From assembly GCF_001559865.1 (NCBI RefSeq), contig NZ_LOHE01000067.1, positions 51,942 to 115,941 on the forward strand: a stretch of DNA of 64,000 bases, in the 5' to 3' direction. The position numbers and the translations under genes were made by a program. The stretch is from Abyssisolibacter fermentans (GTDB taxonomy: Bacteria; Bacillota; Clostridia; Tissierellales; MCWD3). Position 1 is the first letter of the stretch. Each line of letters begins with the position of its first letter. Shown here piece by piece: positions 7,898 to 17,821 of this stretch. The notes under the pieces are model-generated. The model was given only the letters and a program-made list of their open reading frames with translations, was not told the origin of the DNA and ran no database searches.

Positions 7898-9124
7898 ATG
7901 ACAAATGTAGCAAAAAGGTTTTTAAAATATGCTAAAATCGATACCCAATCAGATGAAAATTCAAAAACTTGTCCAAGTACACAAAAACAATTCAACCTTG
8001 CTAATGAATTGGTTAAAGAATTACAAGAATTAAATCTACAAGATATAAGTGTAGATGAAAACGGGTACGTTATGGCAATGCTTCCTTCAAATAGTAATGA
8101 AAAGCTTCCTTCAATAGGTTTTATAGCCCATATGGATACTAGTCCAGATATGTCAGGTGCTAATGTTAAACCTCAAATAATTGAAGGCTATGATGGTGAA
8201 GACATTATACTTAATTCTGATAAAAATATAATTCTATCTCCTGTGGATTTTCCTGCACTTAAAAATTATGTTGGAAAAACTTTAATTACTACTGATGGAA
8301 CAACGTTACTAGGTGCTGATGATAAAGCTGGTGTAGCTGAAATTATGAGTGCTGTAGAATACTTAATCCAAAATCCTAATATAAAACATGGTGACATAAA
8401 AATAGCATTTACACCAGATGAAGAAATTGGTGCAGGTGCTGATTTATTTGATGTTAAAAAATTCAATGCTGATTTTGCCTATACTGTTGATGGTGGACCA
8501 ATAGGTGAGCTAGAATACGAAAACTTTAATGCGGCTGGCGTATCTGTTGAAATAAACGGAAGAAATATCCATCCTGGTTCAGCTAAGAACAAAATGATCA
8601 ATGCTACTCTTATAGCTATGGAGTTAAATTCAATGCTTCCAGCAGATCAAAAACCTCAATATACCGAAGGATACGAAGGCTTCTTCCATCTTATGGGGAT
8701 TAAAGGAACTGTAGAGAATGCAGCGATGAAATTCATTATTAGAGATCATGATATGAATAAATTTGAAGAGAAAAAAGAGTTAATGAAAAATGTAGTAGAG
8801 TTCTTAAATAAAAAATATGGTGATAACACTGTAGAACTTAAGCTTAAAGATCAATATTATAATATGAAAGAAAAAATTGAACCTGTTATGCATATTATAG
8901 AAACTGCTAAAAAAGCTATGGAAGAATGTGATGTTATTCCTTTGATTAGCCCTATCAGAGGAGGTACAGATGGCGCTAGATTGTCATTTATGGGATTACC
9001 TTGCCCTAACCTTTTCACTGGTGGTGAAAACTTTCATGGTAAATATGAATATGTATGTATTGAATCTATGAATAAAGCTGTAGAAGTTATTCTTAAAATT
9101 ATTGAGCTATATAGTAAAAATTAA
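7898..9124 (+). CDS. pepT: Peptidase T (tripeptide aminopeptidase)
   Basis: PepT removes the N-terminal residue from tripeptides in the cytoplasm. The 408-residue protein is full length for the M20B family. Metal-site motifs are visible: AHMDTSPD near residue 78 (first zinc ligand), LLGADDKAG (bridging aspartate) and PDEEIGAG (catalytic glutamate), then the lid domain and a C-terminal FHGKYEYV block with the last histidine ligand. GAGGAGTG precedes the ATG. It is monocistronic and convergent with the RocB-like gene. Confidence 0.95.
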   Translation: MTNVAKRFLKYAKIDTQSDENSKTCPSTQKQFNLANELVKELQELNLQDISVDENGYVMAMLPSNSNEKLPSIGFIAHMDTSPDMSGANVKPQIIEGYDGEDIILNSDKNIILSPVDFPALKNYVGKTLITTDGTTLLGADDKAGVAEIMSAVEYLIQNPNIKHGDIKIAFTPDEEIGAGADLFDVKKFNADFAYTVDGGPIGELEYENFNAAGVSVEINGRNIHPGSAKNKMINATLIAMELNSMLPADQKPQYTEGYEGFFHLMGIKGTVENAAMKFIIRDHDMNKFEEKKELMKNVVEFLNKKYGDNTVELKLKDQYYNMKEKIEPVMHIIETAKKAMEECDVIPLISPIRGGTDGARLSFMGLPCPNLFTGGENFHGKYEYVCIESMNKAVEVILKIIELYSKN

Positions 9125-9131
9125 CCTCACT

Positions 9132-9174
9132 GTAGACAGTTTTTTTGGTTTTCCAATCCAAAGAAACTGTCTAC
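9132..9174. terminator. Inverted repeat between convergent genes
   Basis: GTAGACAGTTT and AAACTGTCTAC form an 11-bp perfect stem between pepT and the RocB-like gene. It probably acts as a bidirectional terminator, although the T-tract lies inside the loop side rather than after the stem. Confidence 0.55.
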
Positions 9175-9185
9175 TAATGAGTATT

Positions 9186-10826
9186 CTACAAATTTAATAC
9201 ATAATCTACTGCTAATTTTATTAGTATAGGCGTTCTTTCTAATAAATCTTTTTTATATACTCTCTCAGTAAATTTATGTAAATCTTTGCCCCAGGGTCCT
9301 ATATTTATAACAGGAATGTTTAACTGCTTTAGTTCTTCTAATGGTATTGTATAAAACTTAGCCCATAGAGGCATATTAGGTGCAATATATGGTATTGTTT
9401 TGCTACTATCTAAAAGCCCTGTATAGCTCATATCTGATATCCCCATAAAATAATTCTTTTTTATATATTTTTCCTCCCAATTTTTAATTGCAAATTCATT
9501 AATTACTTCACTTAAGTCACTTACTTTATCTGTTATATTATTTAATTTGATATTATCTACATGAGGATAATATGGTGGCGCAAATGATATCACTACTATT
9601 GGTGATAGATCATCTATATATTCTAATGTCTTTTGAATTAATACAAAACCACACTCTGGTAAATTTATATCATTTTTTCTTAACTTAATTTCTAGTTTTT
9701 TGACTTTTTCATCATATGCTGACAGAAAATCTTCTCTATGATTTTGTTTAGCTTCTTCATATATTTCTTCAAAAGTCTTTACGTTTATTTTCCAATTAAG
9801 CGACTCATTTTCTTTATTAGTTAGTTCATTATATTTCTTATAACTATTTTGCAAATGCTTTATTGATTCTTCAAATGCATCTTCACACACTTTTTCTAAT
9901 TGCTCTAAAATATCCTTTGGAGTTCTATTTAATGTAAGTATACTAAAGTACCCACCGGCTGTCTGGGGTATAGACACATCATATCTTTCTTTTTTGTCTC
10001 TAAAATAGATCCATGAAGGTGGCGGTGTTATTTCATCACCTTCAATGTCAGAAAAGTCTGTATTTACTTCTACCTTTTTAACTATTTCAGATAAAATCAA
10101 GCTAGGGTTTAAACCTTGATAGATATCACCTATATGTGTTTTTCTGCCTCTTACATATATTTGAGGCATTATTTTGCCAACAGAACCTTCATATAGAATA
10201 CCTGTATCATTCTTTTGCCTTTGATGTGGTTCAGAATTAATAAGTAAGCTATAGTTTAGATTAAATTCATTTTTTAACTTAATTAAAAGCTTTATACCTT
10301 CCCTCATACCTAATGACAAATTTTCTTCATCTGGAACAGAAATATATAATAAATTTCCTTTAAAATCTTTTAATTTAGAGTATTCCTTTAGTAAATCAAG
10401 TTGTATAGCACCGCCCGCTTTCATATCACAGGTACCTCTTCCAAATATCCAATCATCACTTTCTAAGTCATCTCTTACTTCTCTTGATATATCTATATCT
10501 TTTAATTTTTCTTTTATTTCTTCTATGTCATATGCATATTTTGCTAAAACTCCATAATCAAGAGAATCAACAACATCATGATGATTAATAAGAATAACTG
10601 TATCTTCACCATCACCTTTAACTAGCCCCCAAATTACAGCCCTATCAAAGTAATCTTCATCTACTGATAATTTAAATTTCCCACAATATGACGGGTTTTG
10701 TTTAAAATAATCTATATTATGTATGTACGTATATATGTAATTTTCAACATCTTTTTCTAGCACTGTTCCAGTATCACTTTTTATTGCAACTAATTCTTTA
10801 AAAATGTTGTAAATATCATTTTTCAT
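9186..10826 (-). CDS. RocB-like M20 family metallopeptidase
   Basis: A 546-residue cytoplasmic M20/M25/M40 metallohydrolase. Its length and motifs follow RocB of Bacillus, a protein of arginine/ornithine use with no firmly proven reaction. Metal-site motifs seen: INHHDVVD, GRGTCDMKAG and PDEENLS, with a C-terminal histidine-bearing block (GKDLHKFTERV). No arginine catabolic gene is nearby, so a wider peptidase or deacylase role is equally likely. GAGGGGC precedes the start. Confidence 0.85.
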   Translation of the reverse strand: MKNDIYNIFKELVAIKSDTGTVLEKDVENYIYTYIHNIDYFKQNPSYCGKFKLSVDEDYFDRAVIWGLVKGDGEDTVILINHHDVVDSLDYGVLAKYAYDIEEIKEKLKDIDISREVRDDLESDDWIFGRGTCDMKAGGAIQLDLLKEYSKLKDFKGNLLYISVPDEENLSLGMREGIKLLIKLKNEFNLNYSLLINSEPHQRQKNDTGILYEGSVGKIMPQIYVRGRKTHIGDIYQGLNPSLILSEIVKKVEVNTDFSDIEGDEITPPPSWIYFRDKKERYDVSIPQTAGGYFSILTLNRTPKDILEQLEKVCEDAFEESIKHLQNSYKKYNELTNKENESLNWKINVKTFEEIYEEAKQNHREDFLSAYDEKVKKLEIKLRKNDINLPECGFVLIQKTLEYIDDLSPIVVISFAPPYYPHVDNIKLNNITDKVSDLSEVINEFAIKNWEEKYIKKNYFMGISDMSYTGLLDSSKTIPYIAPNMPLWAKFYTIPLEELKQLNIPVINIGPWGKDLHKFTERVYKKDLLERTPILIKLAVDYVLNL

Positions 10827-11220
10827 ATATGCCCCTCCTCACAGATATTACATATATTTATTACTATTTTATTATATAATCACTATTTTAAAATTGATAT
10901 ATTTTTATTAATTATATTGATATATAATTTTAAGCAATTGTTGTTATTTTTTATATTTTAACTGTTCTAATGTTTTTATAACAATTTTCAAATAATTTAT
11001 TAAAGAATGTGATAAAGTGAAAAATTCAAATAAAAAAGCAAATCTAAATTTAGAAGCTTATGCTATTTATGTTTGCCGTCTATGCTTTTGCTAGGTTCAA
11101 GATGCACAAAGAAATGATTATTACCCATTGTATAAAACGCTACACTAAAAACTTCAAATCTTAGTATAAGCTTTCAATTATTTTTTTGATTTACATATGA
11201 TTACATTCATATGTATTTAA

Positions 11221-11268
11221 AAAGGTTATTGCATTACATAAATATTTAATGATGTAACAACCTTTTTT
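11221..11268 (+). terminator. Terminator-like hairpin upstream of pepF
   Basis: The gap 10827-11412 has no gene. Within it AGGTTATTGCATTACAT pairs imperfectly with ATGTAACAACCT and is followed by six T, resembling an intrinsic terminator. It could be a leader attenuator for pepF or a relic of a lost gene. Confidence 0.45.
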
Positions 11269-11412
11269 CTATTATATAAATACAATCTATTAAATTTTAT
11301 TAATATTTTTGTGTTTTTGAGTATAATAATTATATGATTTAATTAAACCTATAACTTTTTTTAATACATTTCAATGAATCAGGTTAATACTATAAATTTA
11401 GGAGGAGATACA

Positions 11413-13191
11413 ATGGAAATGAGATGGAGTTTAAATGAGCTTTATTCATCTTTTGAATGTGATGAATTTAAAAATGACCTTGCAAAATGTAATGATATTA
11501 TAGACACAATGATTAAATGGTCTAATGAAAACCTTCAAAATATTCAAAACCCAGCTAAAACAATAAAAGACTATATGAACCTTGACATGGAATTTTCGAC
11601 TATATTTGAAAGATTATTTAATTTCGCTAACTTAACTACAAGTGTAGATGCTAAAAACCAAACAGCATTAAATTATTGTGATAAATTAGATATAATGCTT
11701 ACTAAACTAACAAAACCAAATGTTTTATTTGAAAAATATTTAGGTAATGTCAAAAATCTTGATGAAATAATAGCTTCAGATGATTTACTAAAAGAACATA
11801 GTTTTTATTTAAAAGAACTTGCAAATAAATCTAAATATTTATTAAGTGAAGAAGAAGAAATAGCTATTTCTAAAATGAAAACTACAGGTTCAACTTCTTG
11901 GTCAAAGCTTCAAGATATACTAACTTCTAATTTGTTAGTTGATATAGAGTTAGATGGAGAACAAAAACATCTTCCTCTACCTGTAATCAGAAATCTTGCA
12001 TATGATAAGGATCCAATAATAAGACAAAAAGCATATTCAGCTGAATTAAAAGCATATAAAAAAATTGATGAATCATCAGCTGCTTGCTTAAATGGAATAA
12101 AAGGAGAAGTTTTAACTCTTTCTGAAATGAGAGGATATGAATCACCTCTCGCTCAAACTCTATTTAATTCTAGAATGGATAAAGAAACTTTGGATGCTAT
12201 GCTTTCAGCAATGAAAGAAAAATTACCAGTATTCCATAAATATTTAAAAGCTAAAGGTGAAATTTTAGGTCACAAAAATGGTCTGCCATTCTATGATATT
12301 TTTGCTCCTATAGGTGATGTAGATATTAAATACACATATGAAGAAGCCAGAAAGTATATAGTTGATAATTTTAAAACTTTTAGTGATAAATTGGCTAATT
12401 TTGCAGATAATGCATTTGAAAAAAATTGGATAGATGCAGAACCTAGAGAAGGTAAAAGAGGCGGAGCTTTCTGTGCAGGTTTACACTCCATAGGAGAAAG
12501 TAGAATACTAGCAAACTTCAATAATACTTACAATAACATGACAACACTTGCTCATGAGCTTGGTCATGGTTATCATGGATCATGCTTAAAAAATGAATCT
12601 ATATTAAACAGTGATTACCCAATGCCAATTGCTGAAACTGCATCAATCTTTTGTGAAACTATAGTAGGTAAAGCTGCTCTTAAATCAGCAACTGATGAAG
12701 AAGCTTTTTGTATATTAGAACAATCAGTATCATCAGCTACTCAAGTCATAGTAGACATATACAGCCGTTATTTGTTTGAATCAAAAGTATTTGAAGTAAG
12801 AAAAGATCATGCACTATCTGTAGAGGAATTTAATGAAATAATGTTAAATGCACAAAAAGAAGCTTATGGTGATGGTCTTGACCACAGTGTATTACATCCA
12901 TACATGTGGGTATGCAAACCACATTACTATTATGCAGATGCAAACTTCTACAATTTCCCTTATGCATTTGGAGATTTATTTGCTAAAGGCTTATACGCTG
13001 AATATGTAAAGAAAGGTGATTCTTTCATAGATGAATATGACAAACTACTAGCAGCTACAGGTAAAAACGATATCCCTACTATTACTAGTATGGTGAATAT
13101 AGACATAAGAAGTAAAGAGTTTTGGAAAAGCTCACTTGATGTAATTGAAGAGGATATAAATAAGTTTATTGAATTGAGTAAAAAGCTATAA
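11413..13191 (+). CDS. pepF: Oligoendopeptidase F family metallopeptidase
   Basis: PepF is a cytoplasmic zinc endopeptidase that cleaves oligopeptides of roughly 7-17 residues. The protein (592 residues from the chosen start) has the M3 motif HELGHGYHG near residue 381, with the downstream glutamate ligand in ETASIFCET. The ATG at 11413 follows GGAGGAG by six bases; an ATG 39 bases earlier has no ribosome binding site and is not used. A strong terminator follows at 13215-13259. It is monocistronic. Confidence 0.93.
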   Translation: MEMRWSLNELYSSFECDEFKNDLAKCNDIIDTMIKWSNENLQNIQNPAKTIKDYMNLDMEFSTIFERLFNFANLTTSVDAKNQTALNYCDKLDIMLTKLTKPNVLFEKYLGNVKNLDEIIASDDLLKEHSFYLKELANKSKYLLSEEEEIAISKMKTTGSTSWSKLQDILTSNLLVDIELDGEQKHLPLPVIRNLAYDKDPIIRQKAYSAELKAYKKIDESSAACLNGIKGEVLTLSEMRGYESPLAQTLFNSRMDKETLDAMLSAMKEKLPVFHKYLKAKGEILGHKNGLPFYDIFAPIGDVDIKYTYEEARKYIVDNFKTFSDKLANFADNAFEKNWIDAEPREGKRGGAFCAGLHSIGESRILANFNNTYNNMTTLAHELGHGYHGSCLKNESILNSDYPMPIAETASIFCETIVGKAALKSATDEEAFCILEQSVSSATQVIVDIYSRYLFESKVFEVRKDHALSVEEFNEIMLNAQKEAYGDGLDHSVLHPYMWVCKPHYYYADANFYNFPYAFGDLFAKGLYAEYVKKGDSFIDEYDKLLAATGKNDIPTITSMVNIDIRSKEFWKSSLDVIEEDINKFIELSKKL

Positions 13192-13214
13192 CGCATAAAT
13201 CTTAAATTAATAAA

Positions 13215-13259
13215 CCGAGCAAAAAGAGTACTTTAACTGTAACTTTTGCTCGGTTTTTT
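13215..13259 (+). terminator. Terminator of pepF
   Basis: CCGAGCAAAA and TTTTGCTCGG form the stem, followed by six T. It lies 24 bases past the pepF stop. Confidence 0.9.
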
Positions 13260-13310
13260 ACTTTCTTTATCTCTTTTTATGAACTATAAATTTAAACCCT
13301 AAATCTTGGA

Positions 13311-14090
13311 CTAATATGCTTCTAAACTACCTGTCTTTAATGCCAGCCTTTCAGTTATTTTAAACATAATAAACCCTATTAATGCATATATTACAGCTAT
13401 AAGTAATTCTTGTCCTATTAAAGAATATATGCCAGTATATATTCCATCACCAATTAATTTTGCCGCTTGAATACTTCTTGATAATGGCATGTAATAAGAT
13501 ATTTTTTGTAGTACTTTGGGAAGATTATTTATTGATATATTAGCTCCACTTAGGAGCATCAACACCATCGCAGTACTATTCATTATCAAATTCATGTCTC
13601 TTGTCACTAAGCCTAAACTTGCTATAATCAATCCGAAACAGGTTGCTGATATCATAGCTGTCAATATTGTTAATACCAGCAAACTGATATTAATCCCCGT
13701 CAAATTTACTCCAAATACTAAAGCTCCTGCTATAAATCCAATGCTTACAGTGAAAAATGCATCTATTATATGCATGAAAGCTCTACTTATAAATATATAA
13801 AATTTATTTGTTGGAGAAGCTGTTACAAGTTTTAGCGTCCCAAATCTACGGTCATTTGATAAAATTGTACCTACTCCAAATATACAATTATATGTACATA
13901 AAATTATAGAATTGCCTATTACCCATGGTTTTATATCATTTGTATTATAAGTATATTTAGCTAATAGACAGAAGAATATTAACTGAAATATTGGATTTAT
14001 TACTTTTACTAATATATATATTTTGGGATCAAGCCATCCAAATAATGCTTTAAATGAGATAACTGATTGTCTAAAAAATCTTGATATCAT
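13311..14090 (-). CDS. ABC-2 type transporter permease (second subunit)
   Basis: An integral membrane protein of 259 residues with about six hydrophobic segments, of the ABC-2 (drug or polysaccharide exporter) family. Its ATG shares a base with the stop codon of the preceding permease (TAATG), so the two are translationally coupled. With the other permease and the ATPase it should form one exporter. Substrate unknown; the nearby ArsR-type regulator suggests a response to a toxic compound or peptide. Confidence 0.85.
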   Translation of the reverse strand: MISRFFRQSVISFKALFGWLDPKIYILVKVINPIFQLIFFCLLAKYTYNTNDIKPWVIGNSIILCTYNCIFGVGTILSNDRRFGTLKLVTASPTNKFYIFISRAFMHIIDAFFTVSIGFIAGALVFGVNLTGINISLLVLTILTAMISATCFGLIIASLGLVTRDMNLIMNSTAMVLMLLSGANISINNLPKVLQKISYYMPLSRSIQAAKLIGDGIYTGIYSLIGQELLIAVIYALIGFIMFKITERLALKTGSLEAY

Positions 14091-14875
14091 TAGTACACCC
14101 CCAGCGTTGCTTTTATTCTAGTTCTTTGATCTATTTTGTTAAATAAAAATACAGCTAATATTGAATAAATAATTGTTAATATTATAAGTATTATTAAATA
14201 CATATAAAAAGCATGTACATCTTTTATGCCTGAAACACACATTCTAAGTATCTTTAATGACCATGTTGGTGACAATATATATGATATTGGTGCAGTCCAT
14301 GAAGGTAATACACTTATAGGAAACACTATACCGCACAGTATGAATATTGGGTATTCTAAACAATTCATAAGACCACGTGCATTCCTTGAAAGTGTAAAGC
14401 TTGAAGCTAAAAGCATTGATATTCCTATAAATGATATTATTGTTAATACAAAAACAGCAAAAAATATGTATGGATGAATTATATTCATTTTTACTGAAAA
14501 TGTGAATGTAACAAATATGAAAGTTATAAACATTGATAATAAACCCAATATTATATTACCAAATATTTTACCCAGCATTATAATTCTAAAATCTGATGGC
14601 ACCGAAGTAATAATTTCTAAAGTTCCCATATATCTTTCCCTTTCTATATCACCTGCCGAAGAAAAACATATAGAACTCCATAAACTCATAAATCCAGTAC
14701 CTAATATTACAAAGGAAACAAAATTATCATGTCCTGAATTTCTATACATCAAGTATGTTATCATGCCATATATGATAGGCTGTACTATTATACAAAATTT
14801 AAATGTAGCTCTTGCAAAAGATTGTTTCATTTGCAATATACAACTTGCCCATATAACATTTAAAATCTTTTTCAT
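14090..14875 (-). CDS. ABC-2 type transporter permease (first subunit)
   Basis: A 261-residue membrane protein with about six transmembrane segments, paralogous in style to its downstream neighbour. Its start overlaps the ATPase stop as ATGA, indicating translational coupling in a three-gene operon (ATPase, permease, permease). The two different permeases probably form a heterodimer. Confidence 0.85.
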   Translation of the reverse strand: MKKILNVIWASCILQMKQSFARATFKFCIIVQPIIYGMITYLMYRNSGHDNFVSFVILGTGFMSLWSSICFSSAGDIERERYMGTLEIITSVPSDFRIIMLGKIFGNIILGLLSMFITFIFVTFTFSVKMNIIHPYIFFAVFVLTIISFIGISMLLASSFTLSRNARGLMNCLEYPIFILCGIVFPISVLPSWTAPISYILSPTWSLKILRMCVSGIKDVHAFYMYLIILIILTIIYSILAVFLFNKIDQRTRIKATLGVY

Positions 14876-15846
14876 TTTTCATCACCAACCAACTTTATAT
14901 ATGCATCTTCTAATGTTGCTACTCTCGTTAAGACATTTAAAATCATACAACCTTCCAATATTTTTATTACTCTCTCAGTTATATCTTCTTTTCCAGAGTA
15001 CTGTAATTGTATAATTTGGAATTGTTGTTCATTTCTCACGTTTATTGATTCTATATCATTTATTTTTTTCATTTTCTCCATTTTTTGATCATCTACACTA
15101 AGCACTTTAACCTCTAATACTGATTTACCTACAGTAAGCCTTTTTAATCCTTCTGGTGTATCTAATGCTATAATTTTTCCATTATTTATTATTGCAACTC
15201 TATTGCAAAGCTCTTCAGCTTCATGCATATAATGTGTAGTTAAGAGAATTGTTTTGCCTAAACTTGATAGTTTGTTAATTATTTTTCTCAAATCTCTAGC
15301 TCCTATTGGATCCAATCCTATTGTAGGTTCGTCTAAAAATATAATTTCCGGATCATTTACTAATCCTCTAGCTATTTGTAATCTTTGCTTCATGCCTTTT
15401 GAATATGTTTCTACTTTTTCGTCCGCTCTATCTTTAATTCCTACCATTTCTAGTAATTCTGGTATTCTCTTTTTCTGAATTTTTCTATCTATTTTATATA
15501 AATCAGAAAAGTATAACAAGTTATCTCTTGCACTTAATCTCCAATATAAACTTCTCTCTCCACCAAATATAAAATTTATTTTAGGTCGTAATTTTTTTGA
15601 ATCTTTAAATGTGTCATAGCCTAACACCTTAGCTTGTCCAGATGTAGGTGCTAACAATGTAGCTAATATCTTGATAGTCGTAGTTTTTCCAGCTCCGTTT
15701 GGTCCCAACAGACCAAAAATTTCTCCTTTTTTTACATCAAAATCTATACCCTTTAATGCACTTATCTTAGATTTTCTTTTGTGTAATATACCTTTTGTAA
15801 CCTCATATTTTCTAGTTAAATCCTTTATCTCAATAGCAAGAGTCAT
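14872..15846 (-). CDS. ABC transporter ATP-binding protein (DrrA/NodI-like)
   Basis: This 324-residue ATPase powers the exporter formed with the two downstream permeases. Walker A is GLLGPNGAGKTTT, the signature is YSKGMKQRLQ, Walker B is IIFLDEP and the switch histidine lies in TTHYMHEAEE. A C-terminal extension of about 90 residues is typical of exporter ATPases of the DrrA type. The ATG at 15846 follows GAGGAGG by six bases; an in-frame TTG at 15861 lies inside the ribosome binding site and is rejected. A promoter and a 12-bp palindrome lie immediately upstream. Confidence 0.93.
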   Translation of the reverse strand: MTLAIEIKDLTRKYEVTKGILHKRKSKISALKGIDFDVKKGEIFGLLGPNGAGKTTTIKILATLLAPTSGQAKVLGYDTFKDSKKLRPKINFIFGGERSLYWRLSARDNLLYFSDLYKIDRKIQKKRIPELLEMVGIKDRADEKVETYSKGMKQRLQIARGLVNDPEIIFLDEPTIGLDPIGARDLRKIINKLSSLGKTILLTTHYMHEAEELCNRVAIINNGKIIALDTPEGLKRLTVGKSVLEVKVLSVDDQKMEKMKKINDIESINVRNEQQFQIIQLQYSGKEDITERVIKILEGCMILNVLTRVATLEDAYIKLVGDEK

Positions 15847-15865
15847 TTTATACCTCCTCAATATT

Positions 15866-15921
15866 AGATGTACATCTTATTAGATGTTTATATGATATAT
15901 TAATTTATTACTTTGTGTCAA
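15866..15921 (-). promoter_or_regulatory. Promoter and candidate operator of the ABC exporter
   Basis: On the minus strand TTGACA (15916-15921) and TATCAT (15892-15897) are 18 bases apart. Just downstream is a perfect 12-bp palindrome AGATGTACATCT (15866-15877), with a further TTAGATGTTT half-like site between. The palindrome lies between the promoter and the ribosome binding site, a good position for a repressor such as the ArsR-type protein encoded next door. Binding by that protein is inference. Confidence 0.6.
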
Positions 15922-16127
15922 GCTATAATATAAATAAACTAGTTAAAATTATTATTAAAATACAGAATAATAAACAGCATACGCTGTATTAATATTGGTT
16001 ACTCATATGTATTTTCTAATGCTATCTTCTCTAATATCAACAAAAAAAATTGAGCCATACTTACCTCAAAGGTTAACCCAGCTATTAACACTTTTTTAAT
16101 CCTTACCACAAAAGTAGCCTAGTATAT

Positions 16128-16186
16128 AAAAAAAGTGCATTATTATTTGTTTAATCTTTATTAAACAAATAATTCATTGCACTTTC
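16128..16186 (-). terminator. Long terminator stem overlapping the regulator's 3' end
   Basis: On the minus strand GAAAGTGCA..TTATTTGTTTAAT pairs with ATTAAACAAATAA..TGCACTTT, about 24 bp with small bulges, followed by seven T. The left arm encodes the last residues of the ArsR-type protein, so the coding end and terminator overlap. Confidence 0.85.
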
Positions 16187-17185
16187 AAATAAATTTTCTA
16201 TATTTTCTATATTGGCTTTAAAATACTTAGTTGATTTGACTCTTTCTTCTACTATTAAATCAACTTTTTTTAGTTGTTCCAAATGATGCGATATTGTTGC
16301 AGTAGTTAAATTTAATCTACTTGCTAAAATTTTACCATATGTCGGGCTACTTATTAGCTGTCTCAATATTTCTAATCTAGTTGCATCTGATACAACTTTT
16401 AATGCTTTTACTATATCTTTAGATTTTTCTTTTAAATCTATATTAAAACTTCTTGTATCATAAATTAATATATTATACTCTTTATTAAAAATCCTTATGT
16501 TATGAGGACTTATAAAAAACGACGGGATAAAAAAATATTTTTTATAATCAGATACTCTACGAAATTTTTTCCCCATTATTTTTTGTGCTACATCTAGTGG
16601 TTTATCTTTCATGAGCATATAATTAATTTCTTTAATACCTTCTTCATATAATATATCTATATCATTAAATTGCTTGCTAAATTTATTATTATCTACACAA
16701 TAAAACAATTTATCTATATTATTTTTTATCAAATCTAAATTATTGATTATATCTTTAACATTATTAGCTTCTAAGTAATGAGTGTATTCTTTTTCTTTTA
16801 TGATGACGTCAACACTTTTTATGTCACTGACCATTTCAGCTATTTCATCAAAACTAAATTCTTCACTAAATAATTTATATAAAATTTCAATATCATCATA
16901 TGATTTTATACTTAGTATAAGTTTGTCTATATCCTCAAATTCTTCACTATCTAATACAAATTCAATAAATTCTAAGCCTTTCATGTTTAATTTAGAAATC
17001 AAAACTAAAAGATTTAAAAGTTCTTTTTCTTTTAGCTGTTTATACATATTTTCAGCCCAATCTTTTGCATAATTATGGTGCTTGCAATCTGCTAAAACAT
17101 GTATGGCTGCTATTAATTCAATAGTTTTTGACTTAAGTACCTTTATTATAGGTTCTTTTGTATCCAATGTTACATCTAGTGACAT
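16151..17185 (-). CDS. ArsR-type regulator with a long N-terminal domain
   Basis: A 344-residue protein. The C-terminal 80 residues form an ArsR-like winged helix (VVSDATRLEILRQL, then TTATISHHLEQL as recognition helix), while the first 250 residues are a helical domain of unknown ligand. Typical ArsR proteins are only about 100 residues, so this is a two-domain form known in clostridia. It starts 17 bases after the coiled-coil gene and is probably cotranscribed with it. Its neighbourhood suggests control of the ABC exporter. No metal-binding cysteine pair of the CXC type is visible. Confidence 0.8.
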   Translation of the reverse strand: MSLDVTLDTKEPIIKVLKSKTIELIAAIHVLADCKHHNYAKDWAENMYKQLKEKELLNLLVLISKLNMKGLEFIEFVLDSEEFEDIDKLILSIKSYDDIEILYKLFSEEFSFDEIAEMVSDIKSVDVIIKEKEYTHYLEANNVKDIINNLDLIKNNIDKLFYCVDNNKFSKQFNDIDILYEEGIKEINYMLMKDKPLDVAQKIMGKKFRRVSDYKKYFFIPSFFISPHNIRIFNKEYNILIYDTRSFNIDLKEKSKDIVKALKVVSDATRLEILRQLISSPTYGKILASRLNLTTATISHHLEQLKKVDLIVEERVKSTKYFKANIENIENLFESAMNYLFNKD

Positions 17186-17201
17186 TGTTTCACCTCAAAT
17201 C

Positions 17202-17663
17202 TTAGTTAGAACTTCTTATGACCTGTAATTTTATTTCTTGATTATCAACTTTCTCAGTTAAATTTTCTAGTTTATTCTTAATAATACTTATACTCTCTGT
17301 ATTTATTTTATAACCATCATAAAGTGCACGGTGATTATTTTTCATTTGATCTTCTAGTCTAGCCAAGTCTTGCTTTGTAGCCATATTTGACTGCATATCT
17401 TTCATTTCTGATTTCATATCTTTAATTTCTAATTTAGTGTCACTCATTTCTGATTTTATATTTTGAATGTCAGATTTAACAAATTGCATGTCAGATTTAA
17501 GATACTGAATATCACTTTTTACACCTTTCACTTCATTATTTAAGTTACCTATTTTACCATTTAACTCTGTATACATATTATCCATTTTATCATTCATATT
17601 ATCCATTTTACCATTTAAGTCAATATACATTTTCTCTAGCAAGCTTAATATTTTTTCGTCCAT
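17202..17663 (-). CDS. Coiled-coil protein of unknown function
   Basis: A 153-residue soluble protein made of repeated MDNM/MKSEM/VKSDIQ heptads and 11-mer-like blocks, predicted to be an almost continuous coiled coil between about residues 10 and 130. The ATG at 17663 follows GGAGAA by seven bases; an in-frame start 57 bases earlier has no ribosome binding site. It precedes the ArsR-type gene by 17 bases. Similar proteins are often found beside DNA-binding regulators in clostridia, but no function is known. Confidence 0.75.
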   Translation of the reverse strand: MDEKILSLLEKMYIDLNGKMDNMNDKMDNMYTELNGKIGNLNNEVKGVKSDIQYLKSDMQFVKSDIQNIKSEMSDTKLEIKDMKSEMKDMQSNMATKQDLARLEDQMKNNHRALYDGYKINTESISIIKNKLENLTEKVDNQEIKLQVIRSSN

Positions 17664-17821
17664 TAAATATTCTCCTTCCACTCTTAATTGGTATACTAGT
17701 ATTATATCATTTTTTCGCAAAATTGTTTAACTATTTAGGATTATATATAATAATATACTTTTTTTGTATCATTTATGAATTATATGTATTACTTCTGTTA
17801 TTTTGAATAATAAAATTACTT

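Noticed and set aside
11035..11200. Possible small RNA in the gap before pepF
   Set aside because: Apart from the hairpin at 11221-11268 no promoter or conserved structure could be supported.
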